Positions 1-12,229 of a stretch of 64,000 nucleotides of DNA are shown here, piece by piece. The DNA is taken from assembly GCA_016169945.1 (NCBI GenBank), contig JADLSH010000382.1, positions 1,488,001 to 1,552,000 of the forward strand, in the 5' to 3' direction. The stretch comes from Trachythela sp. YZ-2020 (taxonomy: Eukaryota > Cnidaria > Anthozoa > Malacalcyonacea > Clavulariidae). The notes under the pieces were generated by a model that saw only the letters and a program-made list of their open reading frames with translations, ran no database searches and was not told where the DNA came from. The number at the start of each line of letters is the position of its first letter. Position 1 is the stretch's first letter. The translations under genes were made by a program, and so were the position numbers.

Positions 1-222
1 ACGATAGTCACGGTAGCTTCACCAAGAGTTACATTGACATTGGAGACCAATGCATCCAGCGTTAAAACAACCTTAAATGTTTCGTTTCCTTCAGAAATGT
101 CATCATCCGTTATTGCAATATCAGCGCACGCTATTGGTTGGATGATAGTGAATATAGAAACTGATTGCTCTGTATTTGAGTAATCTTCTCCTCCTGTTGC
201 AGTTTCATTAATGAACGTTAAT
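1..222 (-). CDS. Calx-beta domain exon 2 of a minus-strand host gene (partial)
   Basis: The minus strand is open from a splice acceptor (AG at 223-224 on the complement, after a T-rich tract) to the window edge. The translation has the second half of a Calx-beta domain: TATGGEDYS, then a TDDDISEGNETFKV core with the acidic Ca2+-binding residues, then LGEATVTI as the last strand. Calx-beta domains are extracellular or cytosolic Ca2+-binding beta-sandwiches found in Na/Ca exchangers, integrin beta-4 and many invertebrate surface proteins. The exon begins one base before a codon, which matches the two bases left over by exon 1 at 14863. The gene continues to the left of the window, so total length and later domains are unknown. 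The domain call is strong; the protein's identity is not established. Confidence 0.8.
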
Positions 223-1345
223 CTTAAAATATCAAAAAGAAAAACGTGTACGGTGGTTATTAAGATATCTCATTTAAGTCAAAATGTTTGTGTTGTTTTG
301 TGGAAAAACACCATGTAGTGCCGTAGGAAGCTTTTTCGGATTGGGGACGGTGCTGAAATTCACCGAAAATATACCGACCACGCAGGACAAAAAAGCGATC
401 TAAGTTACTAAACCAATGGAGCGCACAACGTTATTAGCCCGTCGCTCATTTTGGTTCAGTGCCGTCGGCAGCAAATTGGTTTTGGGGGGCCTGGAGGCAT
501 GCTCCCCAGGAAAATTTTGCATTTTTGAAGCCTCAGAAGTGCATTTTCCGTGCTTCCTTAAAAGAATTCTAATAAAAATTGTGAAGTTTCTAAACCTAAG
601 AATTCAACATTTTTAACGCAATTTTTAACTTTTTACAACCCCATCCCCAAGTTTTGAAACAACATGTGCCCCGTTACAATTATACAGGCGTCAGTGAATT
701 AGCTGAATTAGTTTTGTTCCTTTTGATACATATACACGATATGAAAGTAACGACAAACTATTACATGTTTGATTGTAGTTGGTTCTGCAAGAAATAGATA
801 GAGTATGAAAAGAAGTACAATCCTGGACTGAGCAAATTACTACCGACGGCCCTGTGGTTGTTTGAAATTTTGAAATTTACCAACCAAGTTAGTTTCAAAT
901 TCTACGTTTTTACCGACAGTTGTTTCAAAAATTGGGGTTGTAATACCCCCTATATCCTCCGACCGGTACGCCAATGTCTAAAAGTCTTTGGAACTTAGTC
1001 TGATGACCTGTTAAATTTCTTTTCCAAGAGTTACCGAAATCTTTCTGTTCAATAATTGTAAGTGAAACGGTTAACTGAAATCAATTTGAAATTTGTCTCT
1101 AAAATTATTGGGGGGGTGGGGTGCAGCCCCCGGTCCCTACGGCCCTGCCATGACATGTTTATTTATTTTGGAAAGCTTTCAATTCGTAAACCCGGATCTT
1201 CATTATTGCTAAACTAGAAATACATGCATGCAGCAACCCCTCGCATTTTTAAACCGAACGACTATAGCCTAGATCCAAAATATTTTGAAGAAATTAGAAT
1301 TATAATATAACATTTATAGTACGCGCGTGCGGATTGGTCGAGAAG

Positions 1346-1641
1346 CGTGTTTCTATGACTGTATAGAAACACGGAAATTTTCCCGCCAAAATTTAAAATC
1401 ATAAAAAAAAAATTAATGCGAATTATAAAACTTTTAACACTATTTAAAAACAATTTTAATGCTTTTACACATTTTTGACTGTTAATTTTCAATTAAACAG
1501 AGTTGTTTTCTTGCAGCGAAATTGACGAACAAATAACTCGAAATAACGTGGAAAAACTCGCCCTACGGGCTCGTTTTCCCACTGATTATTTTTCGTCCTC
1601 CCAAACTCCCACGCGTGTTTCTATAAGTGTATAGAAACACG
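1346..1641. repeat. Pair of near-identical 28-bp hairpins
   Basis: Two copies, at 1346-1373 and 1614-1641, share CGTGTTTCTATNA.TGTATAGAAACACG. Each is a palindrome with a short loop, and each is followed by GGAAA. Between them lies a second small inverted motif (CTCGCCC / GGGCTCG, about 1558-1573). This looks like remains of a short non-autonomous repeat; the family is not recognised. Confidence 0.55.
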
Positions 1642-2138
1642 GAAAATGTTTTCTATTTCTTAAATAGAAAAATCCAAGTGTCGTATCACATCGTACCTCG
1701 TCTTTTAATAAGATGATTAATTATGCGCATTTTTACATGAAGTATTGGTACTTACTTAGCAGACCGTTGGGCGCGATATATCGCTGTGGCGAAATTAGTC
1801 GTCGCCATCTCTGTGGTCGTCATGGTTACACAGAAACATCTTTTCGTATGTTTTTTATATTTTTTTGTAAAAAATGACTTTTAACTACAGAATTTTCAGT
1901 CCCTGAAACATAAAATGTAGGTATGTTATTGTGCATTCTATAAGCGTCAATTTTTGAAATTTTTGTAAAACTTAACTGGTTGTCAACTGATAGTCTGATA
2001 CGCTTTGGCATAATTTTTGTCTTTGACTATAAAATGAATTTTTTTAAATGCACAGTAATTCAGATCTCTTCGTGGTAATCGGGTAATCTAAAAGGCTTAC
2101 ACTTACACTGACATTAAAATGGAAAGCAGTGTGTATTA

Positions 2139-2420
2139 GGCCCCGTTTACACGGCACCGAACAAAGTTTTGTCCGAACAAATATTTGTCCGGATACGCTT
2201 TCCGTTTACACGGGACCAGCCTATCCGGAAACATTTTTGACCACTTATCCGTGCAAGTTTTTGTCCGGCTACGAAAGCGTACTAGTTTGAAATTGTGCAG
2301 TACAAATATTTGTCCGGTACCGTGTAAACGCAAATCGGACGAAATATTTGTACGGATTCGTTCCAGTTTTCTGTTAGCTATGTTTACACGCCATCTTATT
2401 GCGTACATTTGATATTCTGT
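2139..2420. repeat. Left terminal region of the Harbinger element with subterminal repeats
   Basis: After the TIR the motif CCGTTTACAC or its complement GTGTAAACG recurs (about 2144, 2203, 2321, 2380), along with TTTGTCCGG. The mirror arrangement is seen at the right end. Such subterminal motifs are commonly transposase-binding sites, here by inference. ORFs called across this stretch on either strand are artefacts of the repeat. Confidence 0.75.
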
Positions 2421-2606
2421 AGCACAAGTTTAGCGAAAAACTTTAGAGAAAAAATGAATCCTTGGAATAATAAAATATTACTTATGTTTACGACAACACT
2501 TTTGTTAAGTATTTCCGCTGCGGAGATGCTTAACGAGGCTTTAATATAGTGCTAAAAGCCAATTACTATCGTAATAGAAAAAGGAAATTTGATGCCATAG
2601 TTCAGG

Positions 2607-2852
2607 ATGCTTCACCAACCAAAGGTTGCTAGATTAGCTAAAATAATTAAACGTAAACGGAGTGTACGAAGACCCCGAAGATTCTGGAAAAGGCCAGGAA
2701 GAAGTAGTAGTTGGTGGGATAATTTTACAGGGGGCTTTGTTGTCCAAGAGGAATGGAGGGAAAATGTTCGAATGTCACAAGAAAACTTCAATATACTGTG
2801 CGATCAAGTTCGTCCGTATCTTGAAAAAAAAATTAACCAACATTTGGTTGAG
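2607..2852 (+). pseudogene. HARBI1-like: Harbinger transposase, N-terminal part (interrupted)
   Basis: The first ATG considered gives a product whose residues 25-80 match the HARBI1-type N-terminal region: FWKRPGRSSSWWDNF, then VQEEWRENVRMSQENF and LCDQVRPYLEKK. This region precedes the DDE domain in PIF/Harbinger transposases. Homology stops at about 2852, where a LINE is inserted. The frame resumes without shift at 7533 (PISVEKQ). The true start codon may lie further 5', since 2607 is only the first convenient ATG. The enzyme would cut and rejoin DNA at the element's TIRs in the nucleus, but this copy is dead. Confidence 0.85.
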
Positions 2853-2950
2853 ACCACTGAAAAGTGTGACGAGCGGACGTGTGCTGTAGTGCTCCGCTCA
2901 ATGTTTGAATTTATTTCATGATATATTCTCATTGTGCTGTAGATAATTTA

Positions 2951-3840
2951 ATGCCTCCGATACGGAAAAATCAGAAAAAGTCTGACCTGGTTACCGACGA
3001 AGCCGAAAATGATGTCGAAGTCGAAGCAAGCGTCGATATGCCAGTTACAACATCACTACAACAAAACATGGAAGCTTTATTTGATCGTCGCTTTCAACAG
3101 CAAACATCTCTAATTAATGATATTTTTTCAAATCATTTGCAGACGACAAAATCTGACTTAGATGAAATTAAAAGCAGTCAAGAATTCTTAGGATTGAAGT
3201 TTGACGACCTTGTCGCTTCAATCAAAGAAGTTAAAGCAGATAATGTCAGTTTACGTAAAGCTAATGAACAATTGCAACAGCGCGTTAAACAGCTAGAAGA
3301 AAAAGCTAATGCAAGTGGAAAGGACGTGGAGGATTTACGTCGTTACTCCCGTAGAGACACGCTTGAAATTAGTGGAATTCCTGTTATTGCAGGTGAAAAT
3401 ACTAATGCTATTGTTCTTAAAGTCGCCCGCCTTGCTGCCCCTGAATGTGATTTTGATGAATCTATGTTGTCAGTCAGCCATCGCTTGCCTTCTACGAGAG
3501 GGTTTATTCCAAAGATTATTGCAAAATTTACTCGGCGCGATCTACGTGATGAGATTTACAAAAGAGGCGAAACCTCTCTTCGAAATCTACCAGCGATCTT
3601 GGCTTGGACGTATCGAATCGTATTTATGTTAATGATAGCTTAACGGCTCAAAGCAGAGTCATTTTTTCCGAAGCAAAGAAATTTCGAAGCCAGTATAACT
3701 TCAAGTTCATTTGGACAAGAAATGGAAAGGTGTATTTAAAGAAAGACGAAAGTCAATTATCTCCCAGTTTTGTGTTTGACACTATGCAGGACTTTGGGGA
3801 TTTTAGAAGCAAATTCCTGCTGAATCAAATTCAAGATTAA
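2951..3840 (+). pseudogene. LINE ORF1 protein, frameshifted
   Basis: From MPPIRKNQ the product carries an acidic N-terminus, a long heptad-rich coiled coil (about residues 50-125), and then DLRRYSRRDTLEISGIP, the signature start of the RRM-like domain of LINE ORF1 nucleic-acid-binding proteins. Near 3590 the frame shifts by one; the C-terminal domain (VIFSEAKKFRSQ, WTRNGKVYLKKDES) continues in another frame to the stop at 3838-3840. ORF1 proteins trimerise on the element RNA and act as chaperones. ORF2 begins within about 50 bases. Recognition of the family is confident; activity is ruled out by the frameshift. Confidence 0.78.
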
Positions 3841-3885
3841 TTATGAGCATTCGTGTTCTTAAAGCTAAGTAATTATTTTATTCTA

Positions 3886-6800
3886 ATGGCTTCTGATATT
3901 TACAATGAGCTCGAGGATCTTCCTTTTAGTAGTCTCGATAATGATAATTTTGAACTAGAAATGTACGAATTGTCACAAGGTAGGGTTAATTTCGAAGCCG
4001 ATAGATTACTTAATTTGAAGCTAAATCCACTTCATTGCAATCAACAATATACCTCGACCTTAACAAGTAACTTAGACCCGGATTCTAATTTTTTGAATGA
4101 TTTAAATTGTGATTTTTATACTGAGAGCAGTGTAAATAGCATGTTGCGGAAAAACAATCAAAGTCAAAGTGATTCTTGCTTATCTTTCATGCATTTAAAT
4201 ATTCGAAGTTTGGGTCGTAACTTATCTCAGCTCCAGAATTTACTTGCGACTATAAATAATAAGTTTTCCGTTATAGCCATTTCTGAAACATGGCTCCAGG
4301 ATTTAACTCACCATGTGTCCATGTTGACATGGATGGATACTCTTTTGTGCACAATTATCGGTGTGATAAAACCGGAGGCGGAGTCGGTCTGTATATTGCT
4401 TGTGAATTTGAATATAGAATTCGTGATGACCTGCGTTTCAATGATAAAAAACTCGCTGAATCGTTGTTTGTTGAAATTGATAATCCTAAAGGGAAAAATT
4501 ATATAGCTGGCGACCGCCTAGTCAAAATGTAGCTTATTGCTAACTTAAACATATTAATTGGGAAAATTTCGAAAGAAAATAAGTATTGTTATATAATGGG
4601 TGACTTTAACTTAAACTTGCTCAATGAGCAATTGCATCAACTTACAAGCGAATTCCTCGACATAATGTATGCAAATATGCTTTTTCCTATATTAACACTT
4701 CCAACTAGAATTACTTGGCATTCAGCCACTTTGATTGACAATATATTTACAAATGATCTGCATAATTATGCTTTTATTGGCTTGCTTCTTTCAGATATAT
4801 CTGATCATTTACCTATTTTTAGTATATTTAATAAGAAATTTGAGGGAATGGATGAAGCATCATACTTCTTATATCGCGATAAAAGTTCAAAAAATGTTAC
4901 CGAATTTCGTAATTGTCTTTCTCAAATCAATTGGTTTGATCTTGATGATATTAGCGATCCAGTTAAGGCCTATTCTAGTTTTTTTAATGAATTTAGTAAA
5001 ACATATATCAATTGTTTTCCTCGTAAGAAAATTAAAAGTGGGAGGTCCAAGATTAGTAAACCCTGGCTTTCTAAGGGTCTTTTATATTCAATTAAGAAAA
5101 AAAATCGTTTATATAAGCGATATTTGAGCTCTCCAAATATTGCCATGGAAAATAAGTACAAAAGGTATAGAAATAAATTAAATCATTCTTTGCGATTAGC
5201 CAAGCGTTTATATTATGAGCAGCAATTAGAGCGTAATAAGTCAAATTGTAAAAAAGTGGAATATCTTGAATGAAATTATCAATAAACGTAAACAAACAAG
5301 TAAACTCCCATCTACATTTATAATTAATAATGTTGATTGTTCAGATCCAATTTCAATAGCCAATAATTTTTCCAAATATTTTTCAACTTTAGGGTCTAAT
5401 CTAGCTAGTAAGATTCCACAGGTTCCTGTTTCCCCAAATTCGTTTCTTTCTGGCGAGTTTGTAGATAGTATGTTTTTTGATATAACGACCGAGCAAGAGA
5501 TAACGGAAATTGTAAATTCTTTTAGAAACGGTGTGGCTTCTGGCTACGACAATTTACCTGTGTCTGTTATTAAAGAATCTATTGATCTAATTGCTAAACC
5601 TTTAGCTCACATTGTTAATTTATCTATATCGTCTGGCATTTTTCCTGATTTTTTAAAAATTGCGAGAGTAATACCTGTATTTAAATCAGGCGATCGTAGA
5701 CTTATGTCAAACTACAGACCAGTTTCAGTCCTTCCAATTTTCTCTAAGGTCTTTGAAAGAGTTGTTTACAATCGTTTGATAAGCTATGTGGATAGACTCA
5801 GTATTCTTACTGATAATCAATATGGATTTAGAAAGGATCATTCGACTTCTTTAGCCTTATTGGATCTATATAACAAAATTTCTTCAGGAATTGATATAAA
5901 GGAGTTCACAGTTGGTATTTTTTTTTATCTATCCAAGGCATTTGACACTATTGATCATTGTATTTTGTTTGATAAACTTCAACATTACGGAATTCGGGGT
6001 GTTCCTCTAGACTGGTTTAAAAGTTATTTTAATGAAAGGCAACAATTTGTTGTATATAATGGCATAAGTTCACAAAAAATACCAATCAATTGTGGTGTAC
6101 CGCAGGGATCAATACTTGGTCCCTTACTCTTTTTACTATATATCAATGATATTTGTAATGCTTCAGATATCCTTCACTATGTGTTATTTGCTGATGATAC
6201 AAATTTATTCCACTCACATAAAAACCTGTCATTTCTAATTGACCAAGTCAACCATGAGTTACTTAAACTATCTGATTGGTGTGCTGCTAATAGATTATCA
6301 ATTAATTTTGAAAAAACTAAGTTCATGATTTTTAGACCGAAACAAAAATCATGTAATGTTGATGTTAATATAGTCCTAAGTAGTCATCAAATTTCCTTAA
6401 TTAATGAGGTTAGTTTTATCTTGGAAATCTCATATTTCGCATGTAACGAGGAAAATGTCTAAATCGATTAGCATTATTAAAAAGGCTAGTTTTTACCTCT
6501 CTAAATCATCATTGTTAACACTATATTATTCTCTTGTTTATCCATACATGCAATATTGTATTTTAGTCTGGGGATCAACGTATCCATCAAATCTAAGACG
6601 TATTGTGTTATTACAGAAGCGTGTTGTTAGGATTATAAATAAGGCCGTATACGATGCTCATACTGAGCCCATGTTTAATGATCTTGGACTTATCCCATTT
6701 CAGAAGATATATTTATTCCACTTAGGTAAATTTATGTTTTTATTCCACAAAAGAATGCTACCGGCTAATTTTGATAATTTTTTTTGTTGTGTTAATCAAG

Positions 6801-6985
6801 TTCATAATTATAATACACGTAATTCGAAATTGTATTATGTCCCTTTCTGTAGAACTAATATTAAGCAGTTCTCCGTTATTTATCAAGGTGTGAAGTTTTC
6901 TAATTCTATTAGTCAGAATATTTATGATGCTCCATCTGTTTCCTATTTTAAGAAAAAATTAAAAGTTTATCTTTTCGATATGTAA
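3886..6985 (+). pseudogene. LINE ORF2: endonuclease plus reverse transcriptase, several frameshifts
   Basis: The product starts with about 100 non-conserved residues. The APE-type endonuclease follows (MHLNIRSLGRN and AISETWLQD near 4190-4310; GDFNLNLLN near 4600; SDISDHLPI near 4795). Next comes the reverse transcriptase (NYRPVSVLP near 5710, YGFRKDHSTS near 5822, GVPQGSILGP near 6095, FADD at 6187-6198). Frame changes occur near 4300, 4510-4590, 5265 and 6400. Motif A reads FFYLSKAFD, so its catalytic Asp codon is TAT (5926-5928), although the FADD motif is intact. The C-terminal region runs to a stop at 6983-6985. The copy is clearly inactive. Confidence 0.85.
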
Positions 6986-7122
6986 GCGTAAAAACCACAT
7001 TGTTGTAAATAAATTTATACTTAATACTTCCTGATTCCGGTTTTATCGGATTATAATAAGGTAGCCCAAAACTCATAAGCCTCTTGGTTTCATTTGGGCT
7101 TCCTTGCCTTAATACTATAACT

Positions 7123-7458
7123 CAGGGCCTTTTTTAACTAATGTACTGGAGGGGCAAAAGCCCCCCGGCCCCCATGTTCGCCCCCCCAGTAAGCTATTTT
7201 GGCCCCCCCAGTGAAGGTCCCTTTTGTCCAAAGTATAAGAGTATAACAACAAAACCTGGCTCCGTTTAGATGGGATATATCAAAAATTGTCTCTGAAAAC
7301 GCAGGAAATCAAGCCACAGAGACTCAAGAATACAAAAATTTTCTGGGGTAGGACCCCCAGACCCCCCTTCGCCTTCCCACACATATAATACACCACATAC
7401 TTGTCACGTCCCCTTTCGATGATGCCCCCCCACTGATGATTTCTTAAAAAAGGCCCTG
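7123..7458. mobile_element. hAT-type MITE in the LINE 3' UTR, 336 bp
   Basis: Ends are CAGGGCCTTTTTTAA and, inverted, TTAAAAAAGGCCCTG. They are flanked by a perfect 8-bp duplication CTATAACT (7115-7122 and 7459-7466), as expected for hAT elements. Internal sequence is rich in runs of C and G and has no ORF. A second copy, cut off on its right, is at 53917-54232. It must be younger than the LINE it entered. Confidence 0.9.
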
Positions 7459-7532
7459 CTATAACTATTATATTTATATTTTTTGTATTTACTTTATGTG
7501 TGGAAAAATAAATTGACTTGACTTGACTTGAG

Positions 7533-8338
7533 CCAATCTCAGTTGAAAAACAGGTTTCAGTTACACTGTACTACCTAGCAGACGAGGGCAGATACCGAAA
7601 AGTGGCAAATGCATTTGGAATATCTAGAGCGTCTGTTTCTATCATTGCTGGAAACGTCTGCCAATTGCGAAATTGTCATAACGTATCATTTGGGACCCAA
7701 ATACATTAAGCTACCCGGGACGACTAAATCGAAATGAAGTTATCTGTGTCAAACGTTTAACAAAAGCACGGATTCCCACAATGTATTGGGGCTGTTGACG
7801 GGACGCACGTATTTATTAAAAGGCCAACTGAAATCCTAACCGATTTCATAAACAGAAAGAATCGATATTCCATCAACGTCCAGGCAGTGTGTGACTACAG
7901 ATACTGCTTCACACATGTAGTTGTGAAGTGGCCAGGAGATGGTGGAATCTACCAGTGCTTAAAGAAAATAGTGGAAGAGGAAGATGCGGCTACCCTTTCT
8001 CATGAAGGAGTTTCCAGGTGGTGAAAACACTGTCCAAGAACAATGGATGGCGTCTGTCTTCAGCCAGAATGGTGATCGAATGCGCATTTTGCATGTTAAA
8101 AGCTAGATTTGGTGTTTTAAGGCGTGAAATGGACATTACTTCTGCTGAATTGCCCTATGTCATTTATGCATGCTTTGTCCTTCATAACTTTTGCGAGCTG
8201 CAAAATGAGAAAGTAGGAGAGGATGATACGGCAAGATCAATTGCTTACGATAGGGAGTTTCAGCCACCAATATTAGGTAACAGATACTCCCTCGGAAATT
8301 GTCATAAAACAAAGGAACATTTTTGGACAGAACTTTGA
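7533..8338 (+). pseudogene. HARBI1-like: Harbinger transposase, C-terminal part, catalytic region deleted
   Basis: The frame resumes with PISVEKQ and VTLYYLADEGRYRKVANAFG (helix-turn-helix-like region). A one-base shift and stops follow near 7690-7740, then [10 protein letters not shown] (first DDE Asp) and [16 protein letters not shown], then VVVKWPG. The expected block between KWPG and the SSARMVIE segment, including the second Asp in a GDPAYP-type motif, is missing (near 7935-8020). The last part, 8018-8338, retains ARMVIECAF (third acidic residue, Glu) and YVIYACFVLHNFCE. Loss of one catalytic Asp plus frameshifts mark it as dead. Confidence 0.85.
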
Positions 8339-9949
8339 TTAGTGTGTCCAAGGAACACCAGAAAAACTATATAATTGTTACGTATAAAATTCATGTTAGT
8401 TTGTAAATGAGGGGAAATTAATTGTAAAATGCAATAACCAATGTTTTTTCATGACGTGTTGACATTACAACATAATTTACTTTTGTTTTATTAGTATTTA
8501 AGATGTAAATTTTCTCTTGCATCACAGTCAAATGAAATCATGTACATGTTAAAAATGTTACAACATAGGAAACAGACTTTGTGAGGTTAATACTGCATGG
8601 TTCTTTCCTCATTTTTATAAATGAGGCGTTTTGCTAAAACTACCTGATCCAGTGCAAAAACAGTTTTTATTAATTGGTGTTGGTATAATATAGTACATAT
8701 TTCTTATTAATTAAGAATTAAAAACTTATGGTGTAATAATGCACAAGCCTGTAAAACACGAGGCGTAGCCAGTATTCTAACATTCTCCCAGTGCATTTTT
8801 TAATTCTTTTATATTATACGTGGTATATAAGCACAGTAAACAATTTTGTTCAAAGATCAATATTGATATTCTCCTAACATGTAATCACTGACGTCACTCG
8901 CAAGCTTTTTAAAGTTTTCATTGCTTGGCAACAACTACAAGCTTGAATTCTGGCCGGCGAAGGAGCGAAAACTTGCAACTCAACAAAAATTAGGATTAAA
9001 AGGCACAAAACTGTTGAAATTTTTTCAAATATAGTGCACAATGATAGACAGATTGGTTTTCGTTGTTCTGCTTCACTATTGTCCTGGATTCGTATAAAAG
9101 CGAAGGGTTTTCCGTTTTTGTCAAGCTGCTTTGATGACATTGGCTGTCAAGTTGATTTTCATCTTGAACCAAATATATCAGGCAGTTTTTGTTTGAAGGT
9201 ACTGTTTGAATATTTTTTGTGTTTTTTGCTAGTTCAGTGGTTGGTGGTTAAAAATTTTCTCAGACAAACTGTCAAGAAATGCATAAACATGTCGTATTTG
9301 TGTAGGTTTTTGTCGTTGCATCTTGACAGCTTAAAAACTGTACACATATTGTTTATATCTAAATCAATGCCAAAATGGTTAATTTTAATTTTTTGCACCT
9401 AGAACTGTGGATAAATTTGTTTTGGTTTGTGTTTAAAAACAGTTTTTGTACCTTTATATGTCAAAATAGTACAGATTTTCGCGTTTCTTGTCGCCGTTGA
9501 ATGCCAACTTTCAAGCAAAAAAGTATATTTCAAACTCAGAAACAGCTACGAATCTTTATTCGCCGTTTATGTTCCGTTGTTATTTGTTGGCTGGCTTTTT
9601 TCCATCTCGTTTAGGTCTATTTTTTCTTGCTTTTTGACAGACTTTGGATTTAAAACTATTATAATTTTGTTCATGCATATTGTATTGACAATTCCGAGGA
9701 AAATTTAACAAGCGGGGACGAAGTGAGAAAAATGAAAACTCTGGCCGTGCTTTATTGCGTCATAAAGCACGCGCATTAGCCAATCAAATTGCTCGTTAGA
9801 TACTACTTATAATATAACTTACATTAACACCCTCGTGAACAAACTAAAAGAAACTGTTAACCCTTTAGAAGTCAATGTACTCATCACGTAAAGCCAGTAA
9901 AAGAGTGATTGTACATTATTCAGAATATTATCATTATTAACAATCATCA
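8339..9949. other. Non-coding Harbinger interior, no gene seen
   Basis: Only chance ORFs and AT-rich sequence are visible between the transposase stop and the second LINE. One feature stands out: a 26-bp near-perfect palindrome at 9746-9771 (CGTGCTTTATTGCGTCATAAAGCACG as two 12-bp arms), followed by a short GC-rich block. Part of this stretch may belong to an unrecognised insertion. Confidence 0.5.
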
Positions 9950-12153
9950 CCATCAAGGCAGATCTGATCATCATGTTATCAATTGGAGTAGAAATACCGA
10001 CAGTACTGCTGGTTTGGTAAAGAAAGGAATAACAAAACGTAAGGTGCGTCGTTTCACCCAGTCATCGTGTGCGGCGTTTGGAAGAAGGTGTAGTGACCAC
10101 GTATGGTTTTCTAATGTTCAGCATCCCGATTCTGCCACCGCTTTGGCTTCTTCTTTCACATCTGAACTTAACTCCGCCATTGACCTCTTTTTCCCTACAA
10201 AAACTACTAAAATTCATGCAACTGACAAACCATGGATGACGCCAATGTTGAAACAGATGATTCTTCAAAGACAGCGTGCATTCCACAGCGGCGACCGTGC
10301 AGTTTGGCTACACCATAGGGATAAGATACAAAGGGAAATTTCATCACAAAAGCGTACGTATTACGCTAGGAAGATTCAGAATCTAAAAAATAGCAACCCA
10401 AAGCAATGGTGGAATTACATTAAACAGATCACCGGTAAGGAAAAGTCAGCGCCTAACTTTGTCATTACCGGTGATGGGGTACCAATGTCCGATCTTGAGT
10501 TGTGTGGTAAACTAAATGAGCACTTCTTATCAGCCAGTGCTGTCCTTCCTCCACTCGACCTTGGTACTTTGCCTGCGTACCTTCCAGCTCCCGAATCCCC
10601 ACCATCTATCTCAATCGCACAGGTCTGTTCTAAGCTGCTCAAAATAAAGGCATTTAAATCCAACGGCCCTGATTGTATTCCTAATCGAGTGCTTACTCAA
10701 TATGCTCAAGAGTTAGCTGATCCGGTAGCCAAAATCTTCAACAAGTCTTTATCGTACTCTGAATTCCCTATACCTTGGAAAGATGCTAACATCGTCACAA
10801 TTCCGAAAGCCCAACCGATAACGTGTGAGGATGAGACCCGTCCGATTGCCCTCACTGCCACTCTGTCAAAGGTTTTGGAAGACTTTGTTGTTACCTGGAT
10901 GATTGATGATGTCAAAGACAAAATCGATCCGAAGCAGTTTGGTAGCTTAAGGGGATCTTCTACAACATTCTCCCTTATTGACATGATTAACAACTGGTTG
11001 CAGGCACTGGATAGCCCAAAACGGTATCTACGTATATGTTTTTTGGACTTTTCCAAAGTTTTTGACAGAATTAATCATAACATTTTGATTGCGAAACTCA
11101 TAGCTCTTGGAGTAAGGAGATGCTTGATCCCATGGATATGTGATTTTCTTTCAAATCGTCGTCAGGCGGTGAAGATTAAAGAGTCTCGCTCGGAGTGGGC
11201 TTATGTAAATGGCGGTGTTCCTCAAGGAACAAAACTTGGCCCTATCTTGTTCATAGTTATGATTAATGATCTGAAAATTAAGTCCCTAAACTCCTCCCAT
11301 TGGAAATACGTTGACGATGTAACGATTTCTGAGGTTATTAAAGGAAATGAGGAATCGCGATTACAAATTGAACTTAATAAACTCCAACAATGGGCATGTG
11401 AGAATGATATGAAACTGAATGAGTTAAAATGCAAGGAAATGGTTATCAGCTTTTTACGACATAATGATGACTATACTCCATTATATATTAATGATCAACA
11501 ATTGGAACTGGTTACATCTTTCAAGATTTTTGATTTGACTATTAATAATCACCTTAAATGGAATGATAACGTTGCAATTGTCGTAAAAAAAGCGTCGAAA
11601 CGCCTTTACATCCTTCGGGTGTTGCGTCGATCTGGAATTCCATCCGCTGACTTGCTTTCAATCTATAACGCCTTAATCAGATCTGTTTTGGAATATGCTT
11701 GTGCAGTGTGGCATACCAGCCTACCTCAATATCTCTCCAACAAAATTGAACGAGTGCAGAAACGTGCTCTGCAAATTCTGTATCCTTTCACTGATTATGC
11801 GGAAGCCTTATCTATCAGTCGTTGTTCACTTGTTCCCGCCTTGATGATAGAAGGCAATCAATATGTCCGAATACCATCAACTCGCGGAAATGTCCATGGA
11901 CGGAGTTTGAGAAATAATAGTCAACTATCGCTTCCCAAATGTAGAACTGAGAGGTTTAAGAACAGTTTTATCCCGGCAATGTGCTATAACTTAACTCTTA
12001 TATTAGGTTTTAATATTCATATTAGATATAGTATTTCATATTTTAATATTCTTGTAAAAATTTAGTATATTTCCATGTAAGCATATTGTAATTCATTTTT
12101 AATGCGATAATATGCAAATAAACCATTAATAATAATAATAATAATAATAATAA
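9950..12153 (+). mobile_element. CR1/jockey-like LINE 2, 5'-truncated, in the Harbinger element
   Basis: The element starts inside the endonuclease domain (the GRSDHH motif near 9957 is all that remains of it), a classic 5' truncation. A long reverse transcriptase follows, and the element ends in AATAAACC and an (AAT)n tract at about 12126-12153. After the tail, sequence of the Harbinger SANT gene region begins. It is from a different family than LINE 1, judged by its protein and tail. Confidence 0.82.
9954..12065 (+). pseudogene. LINE reverse transcriptase ORF, 5'-truncated
   Basis: One uninterrupted frame of about 700 codons covers SDHH of the endonuclease, a connector rich in basic residues (KRTYYARKIQNLKNSNPKQWW), and a complete RT domain. 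RT motifs seen are FKSNGPDCIPNRVL, RPIALTATLSKVLE, FLDFSKVFDRINH (motif A, Asp present), GGVPQGTKLGPILF and KYVDD at about 11304-11318 (motif C). The C-terminal region ALIRSVLEYACAVWH is typical of CR1/jockey-group elements. The RT is intact as far as can be seen, but the endonuclease and any ORF1 are missing, so it cannot mobilise itself by the usual route. Confidence 0.85.
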
Positions 12154-12229
12154 ATGGTTGTCCTTAGACTTGGTACTCTTCATTGGTAGTAAAATTCACC
12201 ATTCCAATGTTCGGTTGGTATCCGTAAAA

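Larger units (their letters stand above)
2853..7532 (+). mobile_element. CR1-like LINE 1, near full length, inserted in the Harbinger transposase gene
   Basis: The element holds ORF1 (coiled coil plus RRM-like region), ORF2 (APE-type endonuclease and reverse transcriptase), and a 3' end of AATAAA followed by TTGAC repeats (7512-7530), a CR1/jockey-group style of tail. The left junction is placed at 2852/2853 and the right near 7527-7532 because the host transposase frame joins cleanly there. A short TTGAG shared by both edges is ambiguous with the tail repeat. Its 3' UTR carries a MITE at 7123-7458. It lies in the same orientation as the transposase. Confidence 0.82.

Noticed and set aside
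416..616. 66-codon ORF in intron 1
   Set aside because: No known motif, no splice context, and it lies in AT-rich intronic sequence; consistent with chance.
2136..2412. Overlapping ORFs on both strands at the Harbinger left end
   Set aside because: They translate the terminal and subterminal repeats; the same artefact appears at 12867-13295.
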